From Moniliella sp. 'wahieum' (Eukaryota; Basidiomycota; Moniliellomycetes; Moniliellales; Moniliellaceae), in NCBI GenBank assembly GCA_003971905.1, contig RSEE01000001.1, forward strand, positions 1,674,001-1,738,000: 64,000 nucleotides of DNA, read 5' to 3'. A program made the position numbers and the translations under genes. The notes under the pieces were generated by a model. The model saw only the letters and a program-made list of their open reading frames with translations. It was not told the origin of the DNA and searched no databases. Shown in pieces: positions 46,994 to 59,203 of the stretch. Position 1 is the stretch's first letter, and each line of letters starts with the position of its first letter.

Positions 46994-47350
46994 ATGCCCC
47001 CTACCCGTACTCCCCGCCGGTGCCCCCATTGCGACACCGACGCTCACACTCGCACACGGTGCCCCTTCAATCCACGCCCACGGTTGTGCCCCCACTGCCG
47101 TCGACCTGGCCACAAGGCTGCCGCGGAGCGGTGTAGCAAGTTGAAACAAGCAATTGCGACTCACGGGCTACCTGGTGGATCCGAGCGAGGAAGAGAAGCC
47201 TTTGGGCGTGAAGCCGAGGCGGCTGCATGCGTGGCAAGGCCGCGTATACGCCGGCTGGAGGGTAGTAACGTGTCTGAAACCTCCGGGGCTCAGAGACGGG
47301 TAGATGCAGTGGAGCGGACAGACACTGCCAGGGCTGAGGCATGGCAGTGA
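46994..47350 (+). CDS. Small zinc-knuckle ORF (118 aa), uncertain
   Basis: ATG in an AAAATGC context opens a 118-codon frame, MPPTRTPRRCPHCDTDAHT. It contains one canonical CCHC knuckle (C-x2-C-x4-H-x4-C: CPHCDTDAHTRTRC) and a second variant with a wider last spacing (CPHCRRPGHKAAAERC). The rest is Ala/Arg/Glu-rich without a known domain. CCHC pairs bind single-stranded nucleic acid. It sits in repeat-rich intergenic DNA, so it may be a captured or decayed retroelement-type knuckle or a small host gene. I see no introns and no frame change. Confidence 0.4.
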   Translation: MPPTRTPRRCPHCDTDAHTRTRCPFNPRPRLCPHCRRPGHKAAAERCSKLKQAIATHGLPGGSERGREAFGREAEAAACVARPRIRRLEGSNVSETSGAQRRVDAVERTDTARAEAWQ

Positions 47351-47675
47351 CTTGAAAGGAACCCACGCGACATGCTGTGGTACGGGGAACCGACGCGGCT
47401 GATGGAAGGCTCGCGCGACTGGGCAGATGGAAAGCTGGAGGAGGAGGTTGGATGATGAAGATGATGCAGCCAAGTGGAGACGAGAGGTTGCCTGTATTAC
47501 TGAATCAATTGGCTGGAAACGTTCAGGAGTTGGACAGGAAAGGCGGGAAGGGAACGAGAATGGAAGGTGGGATAAAGGATCCCCACCAATCGAGGATGCT
47601 GACTGTTGGTTGGCCCCATTTTGGTAACCCCCTTCTGTCTAAGCCCCATCGCACAGCGAAGCAGACGAAGCTGCT

Positions 47676-47914
47676 ATAGAGTGCGACTTGGGAGCACTCG
47701 CGATCCTATGGATCAGCTGCAGTGCAGCCTTCAGACAAGGCGTGAAAAGGCAAAGTTCAAGCAACATCTGAATTGAAGGGAAGGAGACAGAGAGAGAGAA
47801 GGGAGAGATGAAGTGAGCAGGGCGCGCGCGCCCTGCGAGCGGAACTCTTCCGCCCGGTTAAGTGATCGTCACTGATCCACCAGAGTCGTGCAAGGGAACC
47901 CCAGCACTACCCTC
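47676..47914 (+). repeat. Repeat family 2, copy 1
   Basis: About 239 bp. It shares with 48310-48615, in the same orientation, a left block (TATAGA, GTGCGACTTGGGA, CGATCCTA-GGATCA, GCAGCCTTCA), a purine-rich middle, and a right end reading GGGAACCC(C/T)AGCACTACCCTC. A perfect 20-bp palindrome built on GCAGGGCGCG lies at 47819-47838. It is non-coding and the type is not identified. Confidence 0.75.
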
Positions 47915-48309
47915 CAACAGAAGCAAGTGAAGACCAGTGGGAAGGCACTAAGAATGTCATCCGATAGCACTTCCTCGTTTCACATGTCACACCCAACTAA
48001 GGCCCAGGACCCCGCCTCGCATCACCGGCTCCGTCGGGGCAAAGGCCAATCAGTAATCAGGGCTCAGTGTTCGAAGTCCAACGGGCGGTCTACATGCAGC
48101 GCATGTTATTCCCGTCAAACGCGCCCCCGTGCCCACGTCAAGCTCACGTCAAGCTCACGTCAAGCTCACGTCATGCGCGTCAAGCGCGTCAAGTGCGTCA
48201 AGCTTCAAGCTTCGAGCTTCAAGCTTCGAGATGGGTCCGAGGCACGACGGTTACCGGGGTTACCCAGTTACCCAGTTACCGAGTTACCGGTTCCCCCTGT
48301 AATTGATGC

Positions 48310-48615
48310 TATAGACTGGTGCGACTTGACTTGGGAACATTCGTCCCGATCCTAGGGATCACACTTGCACACAGCTGCAACGCAGCCTTCAAGGTGTGAA
48401 GACATGGCAAAGTGTGAGCCACACGAACTACGTCTTTCCACCAACGTCGGAAGGGAAATGGAAACAGGAAACAGGAGGGAGAGAGGAAGGGGGGGATACA
48501 TGGTGCATGGTGGAGCGAGCACAGGCGGTGCGCAACGTGCGAACGGACCTTTCTCCGCCTGGCCTGGCTAGTAGGCGGGCATAGGGCCGTGCAGGGGAAC
48601 CCTAGCACTACCCTC
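48310..48615 (+). repeat. Repeat family 2, copy 2
   Basis: About 306 bp. It has the same left and right blocks as copy 1 and is longer in the middle, with CACACGAACTACG, a GA-rich run and a GCCTGGCCTGGCTAGTAGGC segment. The two copies are about 400 bp apart. Confidence 0.75.
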
Positions 48616-48864
48616 TCTCTAGCGCTTGGGCCTTGTCGTTTTAATAGCGCAGATTAGCACGGCAGGGAACGTAGGTTAATTTTTGGGTGGCTGGGGCGGG
48701 GTACGGTCGGTGCGGTTGCAGTTGTGCCCACAGCCATCGAGTCATCGACGTCGAGTCATCTAGGCATGGACATGTGTACTGGGGACCAAGGAATCCCACC
48801 GTACAAGTACCAAGTACAACTAAGCCCGATAGAGGCGTTCGGGCGACCGGACGAAAGAGCGGAT

Positions 48865-48925
48865 TAGGTCGACCGTCTATGTCCGCGTATCGCCAAAAAA
48901 ATCCGTCTACGTCCAGGTATCGCCG
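48865..48925 (+). repeat. Imperfect tandem duplication
   Basis: CCGTCTATGTCCGCGTATCG followed by CC and an A7 tract, then CCGTCTACGTCCAGGTATCG. Two copies of a unit of about 30 bp. Confidence 0.7.
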
Positions 48926-49644
48926 TGCTTTCCATCCGTGGCTGCGTTGCTCCTTGCTGCGGTGCCCGCTGCCGCGCCACACGCCCTGCCACACACGCCG
49001 CAGTCCACCGAGCCGAGGTGGGGCTATGCGAAGCCGCGAACGGGTTTGAGGAGCTGAGCGGCTGAGCGCTGGCCTCAGCCTCAACATGATGGGCAGAGAG
49101 GAAGTACTAGATAGCTGTAGTGCGTTCCGTTCCGGCACATGTGGGCACGTGGAGCGCGGAGCTCAGAATCCGCGGCTTTCTAGCTGTAGGTCTCCTATCG
49201 ACTATCGTAGATCGCACCCGAAGGGGGAAGCGTTGGAGAGGCTATTAGAGCTCAAATTAGGCTCTCAGAGGGAGGGAGAGGGAAGGGGTTGGCTTCTCCT
49301 GGGTCAGGCGATGGGGACTCCAACAGATTCCTTCAGTGTGGCTGGCGATGCATGCCAGCGATGGCTTGGAGTGAGTGTTTTGAGTGTTTGAGTTGAGGCT
49401 GAGTCCAATGGCGCCCTCGCACGGACGGGGATAAATTGAAGCGCCGAGAGTACGCATTTGGGCTCTCAGACTCAGCTCTGCCTTCCTCCTTTTTTTTCCC
49501 TTATATCACCCTGCACTACCCATATGCCCCCCCCATCGCACACCTGTTCCCCTCCCGTTTGCTCGGCCCAGCAGGCTTTGCCCACGCCTCTTCCTGTTCT
49601 TCCGTGCTGCTACGCGCTGCGTGAACTTGACGACCACACGTACC

Positions 49645-50551
49645 ATGGCCACCACTCCGCCGCCTACGTCCCCCCCAAGGTATGGAAGTGGGACCACACC
49701 CCCGCACCTTACTCTAACATCAATCGTCCCATTGCCGGGCCGACATTCGAAGCCGAGCTCCCTCGTGGCTCGACCAAACTGCAGTTGTACAACATGGGCA
49801 CTTCACCCAACGGGCAGAAAGTGCCTATCCTGCTGGAAGAGTTGATTGACGCGGGCAAGCTTGACAATTACGATGCGTGGTACCTCAACGTGCGCGAGGG
49901 GGTCCAGTTCAGCACAGGCTTTGTCGCGGCCAATCCCAACTCGAAGATCCCCATATTGGTGGACTATGAGTCAAGGGCGAAGGCGAGGGCGAGGGCGAGG
50001 GCGAGGGGTTGCGCGTGTTTGAGTCGTGTTCCATCTTGCTCTACTTGGCAGACAAGTATAACGGGTTTATCCCGACGGACGTGCGTGGGCGCACCGAGAC
50101 GCTCAACTGGCTGTTTTGGCAAGCGAGCACAGGCCCCATCTTTGGCAACTTTGGTCACTTTTATGATTTCTGCACTACCAAACACGAGTATGCTATCAAT
50201 CGCTTTTCCATGGAGGCTAAGCGGTTGCTCGACGTGCTCGATCGCCGCTTGGCACATGTTCCCTATGTCGCTGGGACCGAGTACACCATTGCCGACATGG
50301 CTATCTGGCCTTGGTTTGGCGCGATGGTCCTGGGCAAACTGTATGGCGATTCGGCGGTCTTTTTGGCCGTGAACGAGTACCCGCACGTACAAGAATGGGC
50401 TAAGCGGATCGCAGCCCGCCCAGCGGTCCAACGCGGCTACATGGTTAACCGAGATGTAGGTCCGTTGGAGGGACAGCTGCGCGAACGGCACGACCCTTCG
50501 GACTTTGCGACGAAAACCCAGGATAAGGTGCAAGCGGCCAACGCAGCGTAA
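49645..50551 (+). CDS. Glutathione S-transferase, URE2/YghU type, copy 1
   Basis: Blocks [110 protein letters not shown] and RPAVQRGYMVNRDVGPL give the thioredoxin-like N-domain and the all-helical C-domain of the YghU/Ure2p-like class, which has disulfide-bond reductase or peroxidase activity using glutathione. The Asn/Thr-rich SPNGQK region is the glutathione-site loop. The start ATG at 49645 (ACCATGG) gives MATTP and needs one more C near 49657 to enter the frame at AAYVPPKVW. A second shift lies near 49990 in a GAGGGCGAGGGC repeat. Length of about 300 codons is typical. It is tandem with the copy at 51119. Confidence 0.9.
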
Positions 50552-51118
50552 CGTCACAGACTTCATATCGAGACAAGAAGTCAGTCCCAGCCTGTTTGAT
50601 GCTCGTATAGCGCCAATTCATGTGTGGATCTCTGTTTCGTGTTTCGTTCTTGCACCCCACAGGCTCGGAATCCGGCGTGCATAGCATCATCTCTGCCCGT
50701 GTCTCTTTTTAGTCGCTTGCCAAGTGGTGGATGGCCGTACGGATGAGGAGGGTGGCACGGTGTCCCTGAGAGTCGCGCCTCATGCCATCGTACTGGTTGG
50801 TCTCTGTGGCATACGAGTGACTGCGGAACAAGGAACCCAGCCCCAACAGACCGAGAACCTCCCCGCAGTTGGCCAGGTGGACCGGTGGGAACGGCCAAAC
50901 CTGCCCGCCTCCCGCTCCAAATAATATGGCTCACGGGGGTATCGGCTCAGCGACCCGCAGATAATCCGCCTTAGCTCCGCTGGGGAGACACTACCATTAA
51001 CCCCGCCATTGACCAGCCCTCTTTGGCTTGGCCTTGTGCCTGCCACCACCACCTTGGCTGCGTGACTACCATCCCCCGCCCGCGCATCGCCGCCGCCCTC
51101 ATCCTCGCCGAGTGGACC
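50552..51118. other. Spacer between the two GST genes
   Basis: About 570 bp with the 3' flank of copy 1 and promoter of copy 2. No further gene is seen. Confidence 0.5.
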
Positions 51119-52027
51119 ATAACCTCTCCCTACGTTCCTCCCCAAGTATGGAAGCAGCCTCCTGTCGACGCGCCCTTTTCCAACATCAACCGCCCAACGG
51201 CCGGAGCAACGTTTGATGCGCCGCTTCCACGGGGCGCGATGCCGTTGCAGCTGTACAACCTTGGCATCTCGCCCAACGGGCAGAAAGTGACCATCCTACT
51301 GGAAGAGTTGATCGAGGTGGGCAAGTTGGACAATTACGATGCGTGGCTGATCAAGGTGCTGGAAGGCGAGCAGTTTAGCACGGCTTCGTCGCGGCCAACC
51401 CGAATGCGAAGATCCCTGTGCTGCTGGACTATAGCGCGGCGGGAAAGATGGCCCGGTAAGCGTGTTCGAGTCGGGATCTATCTTGCTCTACCTGGCAGAC
51501 AAGTACGGTGCCTTCCTTCCCACCGACGTCCGTGGCCGGACCGAAACGCTCAACTGGCTGTTTTGGCAAATGGGCTGTGCGCCCAGTCTGGGCAACCATG
51601 GTCACTTTTACTCGTTTTGCACGACCAATACGAGTACCCGATCAACCGCTTTGCCTTGGAGACCAAGCGTCTGTTCGATGTGCTCGACCAGCGCTTGGGG
51701 GATGCACCCTACGTGGCTGGAACCGAGTACACGATTGCCGACATGGCCATTTGGCCCTGGTTTGGTAACTTGATCCTAGGTCAGCTTTTATTCCGATACC
51801 GACCGCTTCTTACAGTTGGACAATACACCCATGTGTTGGAGTGGGCACGACGGATCCAAGCCCGCCCAGCTGTTCAACGCGGTCGGATCGTCAATTTCAC
51901 CTCCGGACCGCTCGATCACAGTTGCATGAGCGTCACGATCCCAATGACTTTGCCACCAACACAGGACAAGATCCTAGCCGCATCTTCCAAGAAAGATGAT
52001 GAAACCGCCCCTTCCATCGACCAGTAG
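51119..52027 (+). CDS. Glutathione S-transferase, URE2/YghU type, copy 2
   Basis: Blocks [117 protein letters not shown] and [12 protein letters not shown] match copy 1 throughout and mark a tandem duplication. The codon aligned with the copy 1 start reads ATA (51119-51121, ACCATAACC); ATG here would give [11 protein letters not shown]. No other ATG opens this frame upstream without a stop, so the true start may be an upstream exon, a sequencing error, or the gene may have lost its start. Frame changes lie near 51388, 51455, 51620 and 51925. The C-terminus ends [12 protein letters not shown]. Confidence 0.85.
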   Translation: MTSPYVPPQVWKQPPVDAPFSNINRPTAGATFDAPLPRGAMPLQLYNLGISPNGQKVTILLEELIEVGKLDNYDAWLIKVLEGEQFSTASSRPTRMRRSLCCWTIARRERWPGKRVRVGIYLALPGRQVRCLPSHRRPWPDRNAQLAVLANGLCAQSGQPWSLLLVLHDQYEYPINRFALETKRLFDVLDQRLGDAPYVAGTEYTIADMAIWPWFGNLILGQLLFRYRPLLTVGQYTHVLEWARRIQARPAVQRGRIVNFTSGPLDHSCMSVTIPMTLPPTQDKILAASSKKDDETAPSIDQ

Positions 52028-52774
52028 ACCTACCACTCACCCCACTCACCCCGGTTGGGTGGTATATAAATTTCTCTGCCCGCTGGACAATCCAATGGTG
52101 CTTTGGTTTACTGGATCAGTGGACTGTTGGAGCGGCGAGCGCGGACGAGAGGGACACAAGGCATAGTAATCCGACACTGGAGAAGCGCTGGGGGTGAGGT
52201 GTGTGAGGAGGGAGGCGGGCCGAGCCCGCCGGGCTAAGGTTAATCGGTACACTGCTGTCACGCTGGGTTTCTATGACACGCCAGTCAAGGTCATCGAGAA
52301 AAGCCAACGTGCAACAGCCAACGAGCTACAGCCACGCAAAATAACAACTCAGTTGCGATAGTTTATTTCACGGGGTAATGGTTAGAGAAACGATACAGAG
52401 TGAACGCGAGCAGAGCAATAAGCACAAGGGGGAATGAAAGGCACGGAGAAGGCCAAAGGGATGGGGTGGGGTGGGGTAGAGAAAAGAACCAAGAACGGGA
52501 TCGCCCAAGGCAGGTATTCGATTGGCACACTGCACGCTGGTGCACGGTAAATTCTGGGGACACACACTGCTTCAAGCCGAGAGAGGGGAATCCGGGAATC
52601 GGCCGTGCCACAACCAAAGTATAGAGGGGAAAAAAAGAGGAAAGGAAAGAGGGAAGGTGCCAACACTCGCCAAGTAAGCCAAGTAGTCCAATTCTGTTCT
52701 TAGCGGCACTGTACGGTGAGCTCAACCCGACTCTTACTCTTGATCGCACATCGCACATCGCCTCGTTACACTCG
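52028..52774. other. Intergenic region, no gene seen
   Basis: Includes GGCGGGCCGAGCCCGCCGGG (52215-52234), a GC-rich hairpin word. It is the 3' flank of two convergent genes. Confidence 0.5.
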
Positions 52775-55028
52775 TTACACAGGCAAAGTGTCCCGTAACG
52801 CATCCAGTTCCAGCAACTCGTGTACGCCAGGCGGGAGACTATCCGACTCGCGCGCGGCCGCTTCCATGACAGCGAGAAAGGCCGGGTCGCGCGCAAAGCG
52901 CGGGACCGAGTCGGCGGCCATCAACTGGAAAATGTGGTCTTGGATTTTCGAGTAGAGGTGCAGCAGTTTGTAACTGCGATGCATGTACCAGTCGTGCCGA
53001 CGAGCCCATTCGCGCCAACACAAGTTTCTTTCGTTCTTCGAGCGAGAGCACCGGCACTTTTTTCCCCATTCGCGTCCCTTCTTCCCCTGACAAACTTAGT
53101 TCCAGCGACGTCATGCTTGCCCCCTCGGTGGCCCCGGCAAGTGGAAGCGGACTCTCGTCCACTAAATCGCGCGCTGAGCGCTCGAGCACTTGCGGTGCCG
53201 TTTTTTGCATGTAGGTCAACAGTTCGGTGCGGAGCGAATGCTCAAGGTTGAGTTCGGCCGGCGCTCCGGGCGCAAGGTAGGTGTTGAAGATGAGAAAGGC
53301 AATGACGATCAAGTCGAGGTGGTGCCGTTCCATAGCCGTCATCGTCGGCTCGTCCACTCGCTCGCTTCGGTCGGGCTCGTGAGGTTCAGAAGGGGTTGAG
53401 GGGGCAGATTTTTGCCCCAGCTAGAAGGGACGAATCGCGGGGTACGGGATGAGGTAGGTTTGTCCGCTTGTCGTTCGGCGTCGAGGGACGTACGGCAGAA
53501 GCAGAAGAGGTGGTGGAGAAGCGACGCTTAAAGTCCTGCACATCCAGATAAAACGATAAGTTTTCTTCGCAAAAGTTACGGCGCAAGTGGTCTTGAACAG
53601 TTGGCACAGAACGGGGTCGGCCAGGATCTGGCGCAATCGGTTACGTGTGCCTTGGTCGCGTGGTAGGGAGACAGTGGTGGGACCAGAACTTGCCCCGGAC
53701 GCTTGGGCTCGTTCGGTAAAGCTGCCGGGCCGGGATCCGGATCCGAGACGAGAAGACATGTCGGATAAGTGTCCGCGGCTGCCGAGGGAATGGGTTGAAC
53801 CCGTATCTTCGTCGGCGGAAGAGCGGGGCTCGTCGGGCGAAGCGGCATTCAGCATGGTTCGTTTGATGGTAGGCAGAGGACCAGCGTGCGAGGTAGCTTG
53901 AGGGGAAGGGCGGCGGTAATGACCTTCCCAGCGAGCCACTTCGCGGCCCCGGTCCGTTAGCGCATAAACCGACTTGTAATGACACCGAAACTCGCCCTCG
54001 GTGATCATGCCACCCACATCGGCACCACGTACCGTGACTTTGTCCGATTCGGTTCGGGCATCCGACCGCGCTCGCGCTGGCCGCGGCTTGTCGACAGCCA
54101 ACTTGATCAGGTCCACCGTTCAAAGTGAGCCAACATCTGCCGCCTCGTCACGGCCACAGACAGTGGTAAAGTCCATGAGCCACTCGGTTGCGCCAATCGC
54201 ATTAAACGCGTGTCGGACCACTCGTACATCTCCGCCCCTCAGCCGTTCTACCACATCCGACATCTCGACTCCCGCGACCGATCAAAGCCCGGATCGGAGG
54301 GAACGTAGTGTTTGACCCATCGAAGCAAAGTGTTCGGGGGAAAACTGAGGGGTGCCATACTGCGCTTCTCGGCAAGGGTAATTGGCTTGTTCCAGCAAAG
54401 CGGCGAAAGAGATAGTCGAGAAGTGGGAGACGGACGTTGATCTCGTCATCGGAAGCACGACGGTCGAGGAAGATAAGGCGGATGGGTGGACGATGGGCCT
54501 TCATGGCTGCCTCGAGGTGATCGGCTGAAATGCCATTGACCGAGAACAAACCGTTCGAGGAGACAGTAGCCCTTGAGAGTGAGGCACCAGATGCCCTTCA
54601 CGGAAACTGTGCATCGAAGGGTCGGCTGCATTGGCAATGAATCGTGCATCAAGAAAGTGTTGGCAGATGCTCTTTGCAATCTCCCGATTCATGGTGAAGG
54701 TGGTAGTGGTAGTGGTGGTGATGACTCGACTGGGCTCGTTGGGATCGGGCTGGCGCGAGGACTGGGGCAAACTTGAGTGCACTCAAGTTGGCCACCGCCT
54801 CGTCGGTGGTGAAGAGTAAGGGTAGATCTTGAAGAGGTCCGATGGGTGATGAGCTGTAGGGAGACGACGAGTGTGGTAAAGAGGTCCTGCAGGTCCTGTG
54901 CAGAGCAAAGGGAATCATCAACACACACAACGGGGGGCGGGGGAGGGTAAACCAACCTTGGAAAATGGGCGGTTGCGTGCGCCCGTCTTCATCACCCGGC
55001 TGGACACGTTGGGTGGGGGGGCGGACAT
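52775..55028 (-). CDS. Regulator of G-protein signalling, FlbA/Sst2 type (DEP-DEP-RGS)
   Basis: Exon 1 (55028-54957) encodes MSAPPPNVSSRVMKTGARNR then PFSK. A 61-nt intron (54956-54896) follows, then DLQDLFTTLVVSLQLITHR, FTTDEAVANLSALKF and SRVITTTTTTTFTMNREIAK. First DEP domain: CQHFLDARFIANAADPSMHS, GIWCLTLKGYCLLERFV, and IRLIFLDRRASDDEINVRLP. Second DEP-like region near 53980 (FRCHYKSVYALTDRGREVA). RGS domain from about 53660: RNRLRQILADPVLCQLFK, RRNFCEENLSFYLDVQDFKR, LNLEHSLRTELLTYMQ and LYSKIQDHIFQLMAADSVPR. RGS proteins of this class speed GTP hydrolysis on Galpha and control pheromone response and conidiation or vegetative growth in fungi. Several frame changes occur. An acidic/Ser linker separates DEP and RGS. 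The match of the first 60 residues to FlbA-type N-termini is strong. Confidence 0.92.
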
Positions 55029-56879
55029 GCTGGTGGGGACGGCGATGGATGGTGCGGAGGATGTGGTCGTGAGAAGTACAGATGGGGGTGCTGGCGGTGA
55101 TGCTGGCGGTGGTGCTGGCGGTGGGGATGGTGGGAGTGCGCTTGGGGGGCAGGATGGGCAGAGGGTGTGGATCGGTGGGTGGGGGCGCGGGGCGTCACGA
55201 CGCGGGGCCTCCGCAGCGCCCCAGCCCAGGGCCCAGGAGGGACTCTAATCGGAGCGGGTATACTGGGCTAAGCCTTAGCGCTAAGCCAAGCCAAGCCTTG
55301 CTATTGCGGATGCATGATTGGCCTCGCTGCTTTGAAATTTGACGGCGCAGCCCAAACCAAAACACCCTGCAGGGCCTGATCGATGATCGGCAGCCGCAAG
55401 ACACGGGCGCAGACAGCCGCCGTGGCAGCGCACGACGCAGTCCAGCGTGGCCACGCGAGCCTCAATCGAAGAATCGCTGCTCGGAGCGCTGAGGCTGCAC
55501 TGCTGCATTCCAATGCATGCGGGTGTCCGCCCGGCCCGGCCAAGCCGCAGGAGACCACTGTCCTGCTCCCGACACTGAGTACTGCGGGGCCGGGGGAGCC
55601 GACTGCAGACTGGCACATCGTGAGCCAGGCACGGCGCCGCGCTGCGCCACACGTCGCTTCCGCTCGGAGGCTCCGGGCAGCACAGCAGCGCCCGCGAGCG
55701 CCGCAGCAAGCAGCCGCAGCGCTGCAGTGTCGCCGTGCCCGGCAGGGTTACAGGGCGCAGGTGACGCACCCCAGCCGCTGCGCCACATTCGGACGAATGG
55801 ATGCGCTGGCCTGACTCGCCTGGTGCGGCGCGCTCCGGTGCGACGCAAGGCACGACGCAAGGCACGACGCACGCAGGCCCAAGCCTGCGCCCCTGCGCTG
55901 CCCTCTGCGCGTGTGCTGCCTTCTTTGGAAGGCGGCTCGCTGCCCCTCAGAGTCTGTCTGTCCCTCTCTTCGGCCTCGCCGAGCCATGCCAGGCCATACA
56001 CTACCGGGGACATCCTCACTAGTCACTAGGTCACTCCCGATTACCGGGTACCAGCACCCCTGACCCCCCTCTACATCCACACTGCAACTCCTCTACCGTC
56101 AACGTCATAATGTGTAGTCGACGTCAATTCAACAAGGTCCCGCCGGTTATCGAAATCGATACGAATGTCTTGAGACCCCTGAGGGCCCATTATGTGCATT
56201 ATGTCTATCCTGGATTCCGGATTCAGTATCCTGTCTTCGGGCGTTTCTCCATGCACTGCTATTTTCATCCGCCCAGTGTAAGGGTCGGGCGATACGGTGT
56301 GAGACCAAGTACCAAGAGGTCGAATGGAGACAAGATCGACGAGAAGAGCAGTGAGATCGGTGAGGTCTGGGAATCATTACCTGAATTAGCTAAAGGACCG
56401 TGCACCCACAAAGCACGCCTTGCACGCTCCACGCCTCAGGCTGCCTCAGCTGCGTCTCACCTATATTGGCAGTTTGGGTGCTGCAAGCCACTGCTCGGGT
56501 AACACTGCGACTGTGGCGGAGTGGCATGTGGCAGGTGCAGGTGGCAGGTGCCCTGCCGCTCTCGTCCATGATCTCGATCAATGCTGCGGCGCCCACCCCC
56601 ATCATGCGTCAGCGCGTCTCCCTGTCACACGCCCACCACGGTGTCCAGGACGACGGGACGACGGGACGCGGTTGGGCGTATCATGTTACCCAGGCCATAT
56701 ACCATCGAAACGTTCCAAAAAAGGTTCCAAGAGATAGCCTCCCTCCCTTCCTCTTCTGTTCTTTTCTTCTCCATCCGTCTTCCCTTCTTGCTACCCTGGC
56801 CTCAGGCCTCAGGCTCAGATTCTCAGAGCAGGGAAGGGTGGTGAGCCTCAGCGCTGATCCAAATATACATTGAGTGTAT
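55029..56879. other. Gene-poor region, first part
   Basis: GC-rich with GGTGCTGGCGGT repeats near 55089-55130 on the promoter side of the RGS gene, then a GCGCTGAG-rich stretch and GGCACGACGCAA repeats (55846-55870). No gene is recognised. Confidence 0.5.
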
Positions 56880-58035
56880 TATGCCAGTCTGCCTGGCAAG
56901 CCGTTCCGTTGGAGCGTCGCCATCGCGCGCTATCGATTATCCATCGTTATCACAGAAAAGAAGAATTCCTCAAGAATCTGGCACCTATCTTTTTCTCTTC
57001 TCCTTCCTGCCCCTAACCCTCAGATCTCACGTCGCTTCCTTTCGTGTCTATATCATGTGTCAAGACTTAAAGTTTGAATGGAGGCAGAGACGCGAGACGC
57101 GAGACGCGTCTTGTTCACACCAGGCTACTCTGACATATCCAACCGTGCCTTTTGCTGCATCTCCCACCCACGAAAGTATAGTATAGCAGGATCTACCACG
57201 TTCATTCGTGTCCACACGCGCTACCTCGGGTACGGACTGGATGGCGAGCACCAGAGGTCCTGATATCCTGGCGATCCCCCCGGTTCTAGCATTGGGGGCG
57301 CTACCAAGTAACACCCGCAAGATCAACGGGTCGTTTAGGCGTAGCGTCTCCCTGTCCGGGCTTAACCTCTGGCAGTGATAGACGCAGTACAGCAAATAAA
57401 GAGGCCAATCACATTAATGTCGCACAGCAGGTCTCAAGACCTTGGCCATCCCCGACTTCTCGTCTCCAAATAGGACCTAGTGGGAGACATTTCCCCTTTT
57501 GTCAATATAAAAGGCGTCTTCTTTACAACGCTGGTCACTTTGACTTGGGCACGGCACGCAGCGCGTTAGCATCGATTGGTTCACATGTAGTGCTCTTCTT
57601 CCCTCCACGTACTGATTTAGGGCGAGTGCGAACCCGGCCAAAATCCGCAACATGTGTTGGCTTGTTCTTAGTGGGGAAGAAGCGCAGTACATTGGATCGG
57701 AAACGCATAGCAAGGAGAGAACGAAAGGGGGGGCGGACAACCGAAATGAGACACGAGACGCATAATTGGAAATTGGAACGACCTTCTCAAGAGCTACAAG
57801 CTTCTGGAGCTGTACAAGCGAGATCACAGTCTCGCTGTCACTTAATGATATAGAGGTCGTGCGATGTTTCGCAGGATTGCTGGGGTAAGGTTCGGGCGAT
57901 GCAAGTAAAAGCCAAGAACCAAAAGGTAGAAAAGAATTCCCGGTAGACCCGGTAGGATCAGAGGACAAAGAAAGGGGAGAGAGAAATCTATGAAAACGAA
58001 AGGGAAAAATAACTGTGAGAAGAGAGAGACCGTAT

Positions 58036-58092
58036 GTGTGTGCGTGCGTGTGTGCGTGTGCGTGCGTGTGCCTGCGTGTGTGGTGTGAGAGA
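58036..58092 (+). repeat. GTGTGC/GTGCGT microsatellite
   Basis: Imperfect tandem purine-pyrimidine repeat of about 57 bp, a possible Z-DNA former. Confidence 0.85.
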
Positions 58093-59203
58093 GAGTATAG
58101 CAATCGCATCAGGACTCATGGCTCAGGTGCTAGGAGGCGGCCAGGGCTGTCCTTAGACTGGATATGTGGGCAGAGGGTTATAGAGACGGGACAGAGGAAG
58201 GTATGGGGGGGGGGGTTACATTCGGGTGCGATGCGAACTCTCCGTAACATACGGCCATTTTGGGACGGTATACCAAAAGAATTGCCCTTTTTGCATGCAC
58301 GTATCCTCGGGGAGGGAAGAATAATAAGTGTGAAATGCATCTGGCAGTCGCTAGATAGTATCCGGTCGACATCCAAAGGTGGGCGTATGCAGCCTACTAA
58401 GCCGCCCACGAACACAAAAAAGGGGGGGGCATCTTCTGCAGGTTGCGACCTTTCAACCGTCGGGGGGCGACGTTGCGTGTGGCCAATTGAAGGAACCATC
58501 TTAATGGACCAACTTTACAAACATGATCTTCTTCGCCAACCATGAAGAGGGGAATTTCCGTGTGGTGCCATGCCGACGACCCCGCGTAAGACCGGTACCG
58601 CTCTTGGATTGCTTCCGAGCTGTCGCTTGCAATGAGCCAAGGAAAGGCGACGGGGAGATAGAGGCTCCTTCCGGCTACCCATCATCTTCAGCCTGCTTCT
58701 ATCTCTTCGTGGGGCGCCGACCCGTACATGAAGAGAAAATGGGCGATCCGCTCGTGGTGGAATGAGAGGGCAATAAGGATTCAGATGTCTAGATGCCACC
58801 GTCCTGGGCTATGGTTTTATAGGAGCATGGCTTATCGGAACGCTGTTCGTCCGGGCAGCAACCAAAAAGGCACTGTCGACATCGGACATCTCTCAGTCTG
58901 CCTGGGTCGGTTGATGACCTGCCCGACCACAAGTGCGAGTGGTACGCCATGTAATACCGCGGCTCATCTTGACACTCATCATTTTGGATCGCATTCCACC
59001 AAAAGGCGCGGTCATTAAGGATCCGACGTACTCCAAGTTCAGTCTTGGCCTACATGGGCAGGCTGTAGATACTTGTACGGACGGGCACGGGCTTCCGGGT
59101 TATTCCGCCCCGGTTCCGTTCCCAGTCCGGCGGGTTCCGTCCTTTCTTCTCTTCAAGCTTCAAGCTTCATCCATCCATTTTCACCTTCTGTCTGCGCTGC
59201 GCC

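Larger units (their letters stand above)
47351..49644. other. Intergenic region with duplicated repeat and short-word arrays
   Basis: Contains repeat family 2 (two copies, listed separately), CAAGCTCACGTCAAGCTCAC (48137-48156 region), TTCAAGCTTCGAGCTTCAAG (48201-48220), GTTACCCAGTTACCCAGTTA (48261-48280 region), and a tandem about 27-bp unit near 48865-48925. No gene is recognised. The pyrimidine-rich leader of the next gene lies at 49480-49620. Confidence 0.5.

Noticed and set aside
48120-48290. Short spaced direct repeats (CAAGCTCACGT, GTTACC) considered as a CRISPR-like array
   Set aside because: Units are 7-11 bp and contiguous without spacers, in a fungal genome.
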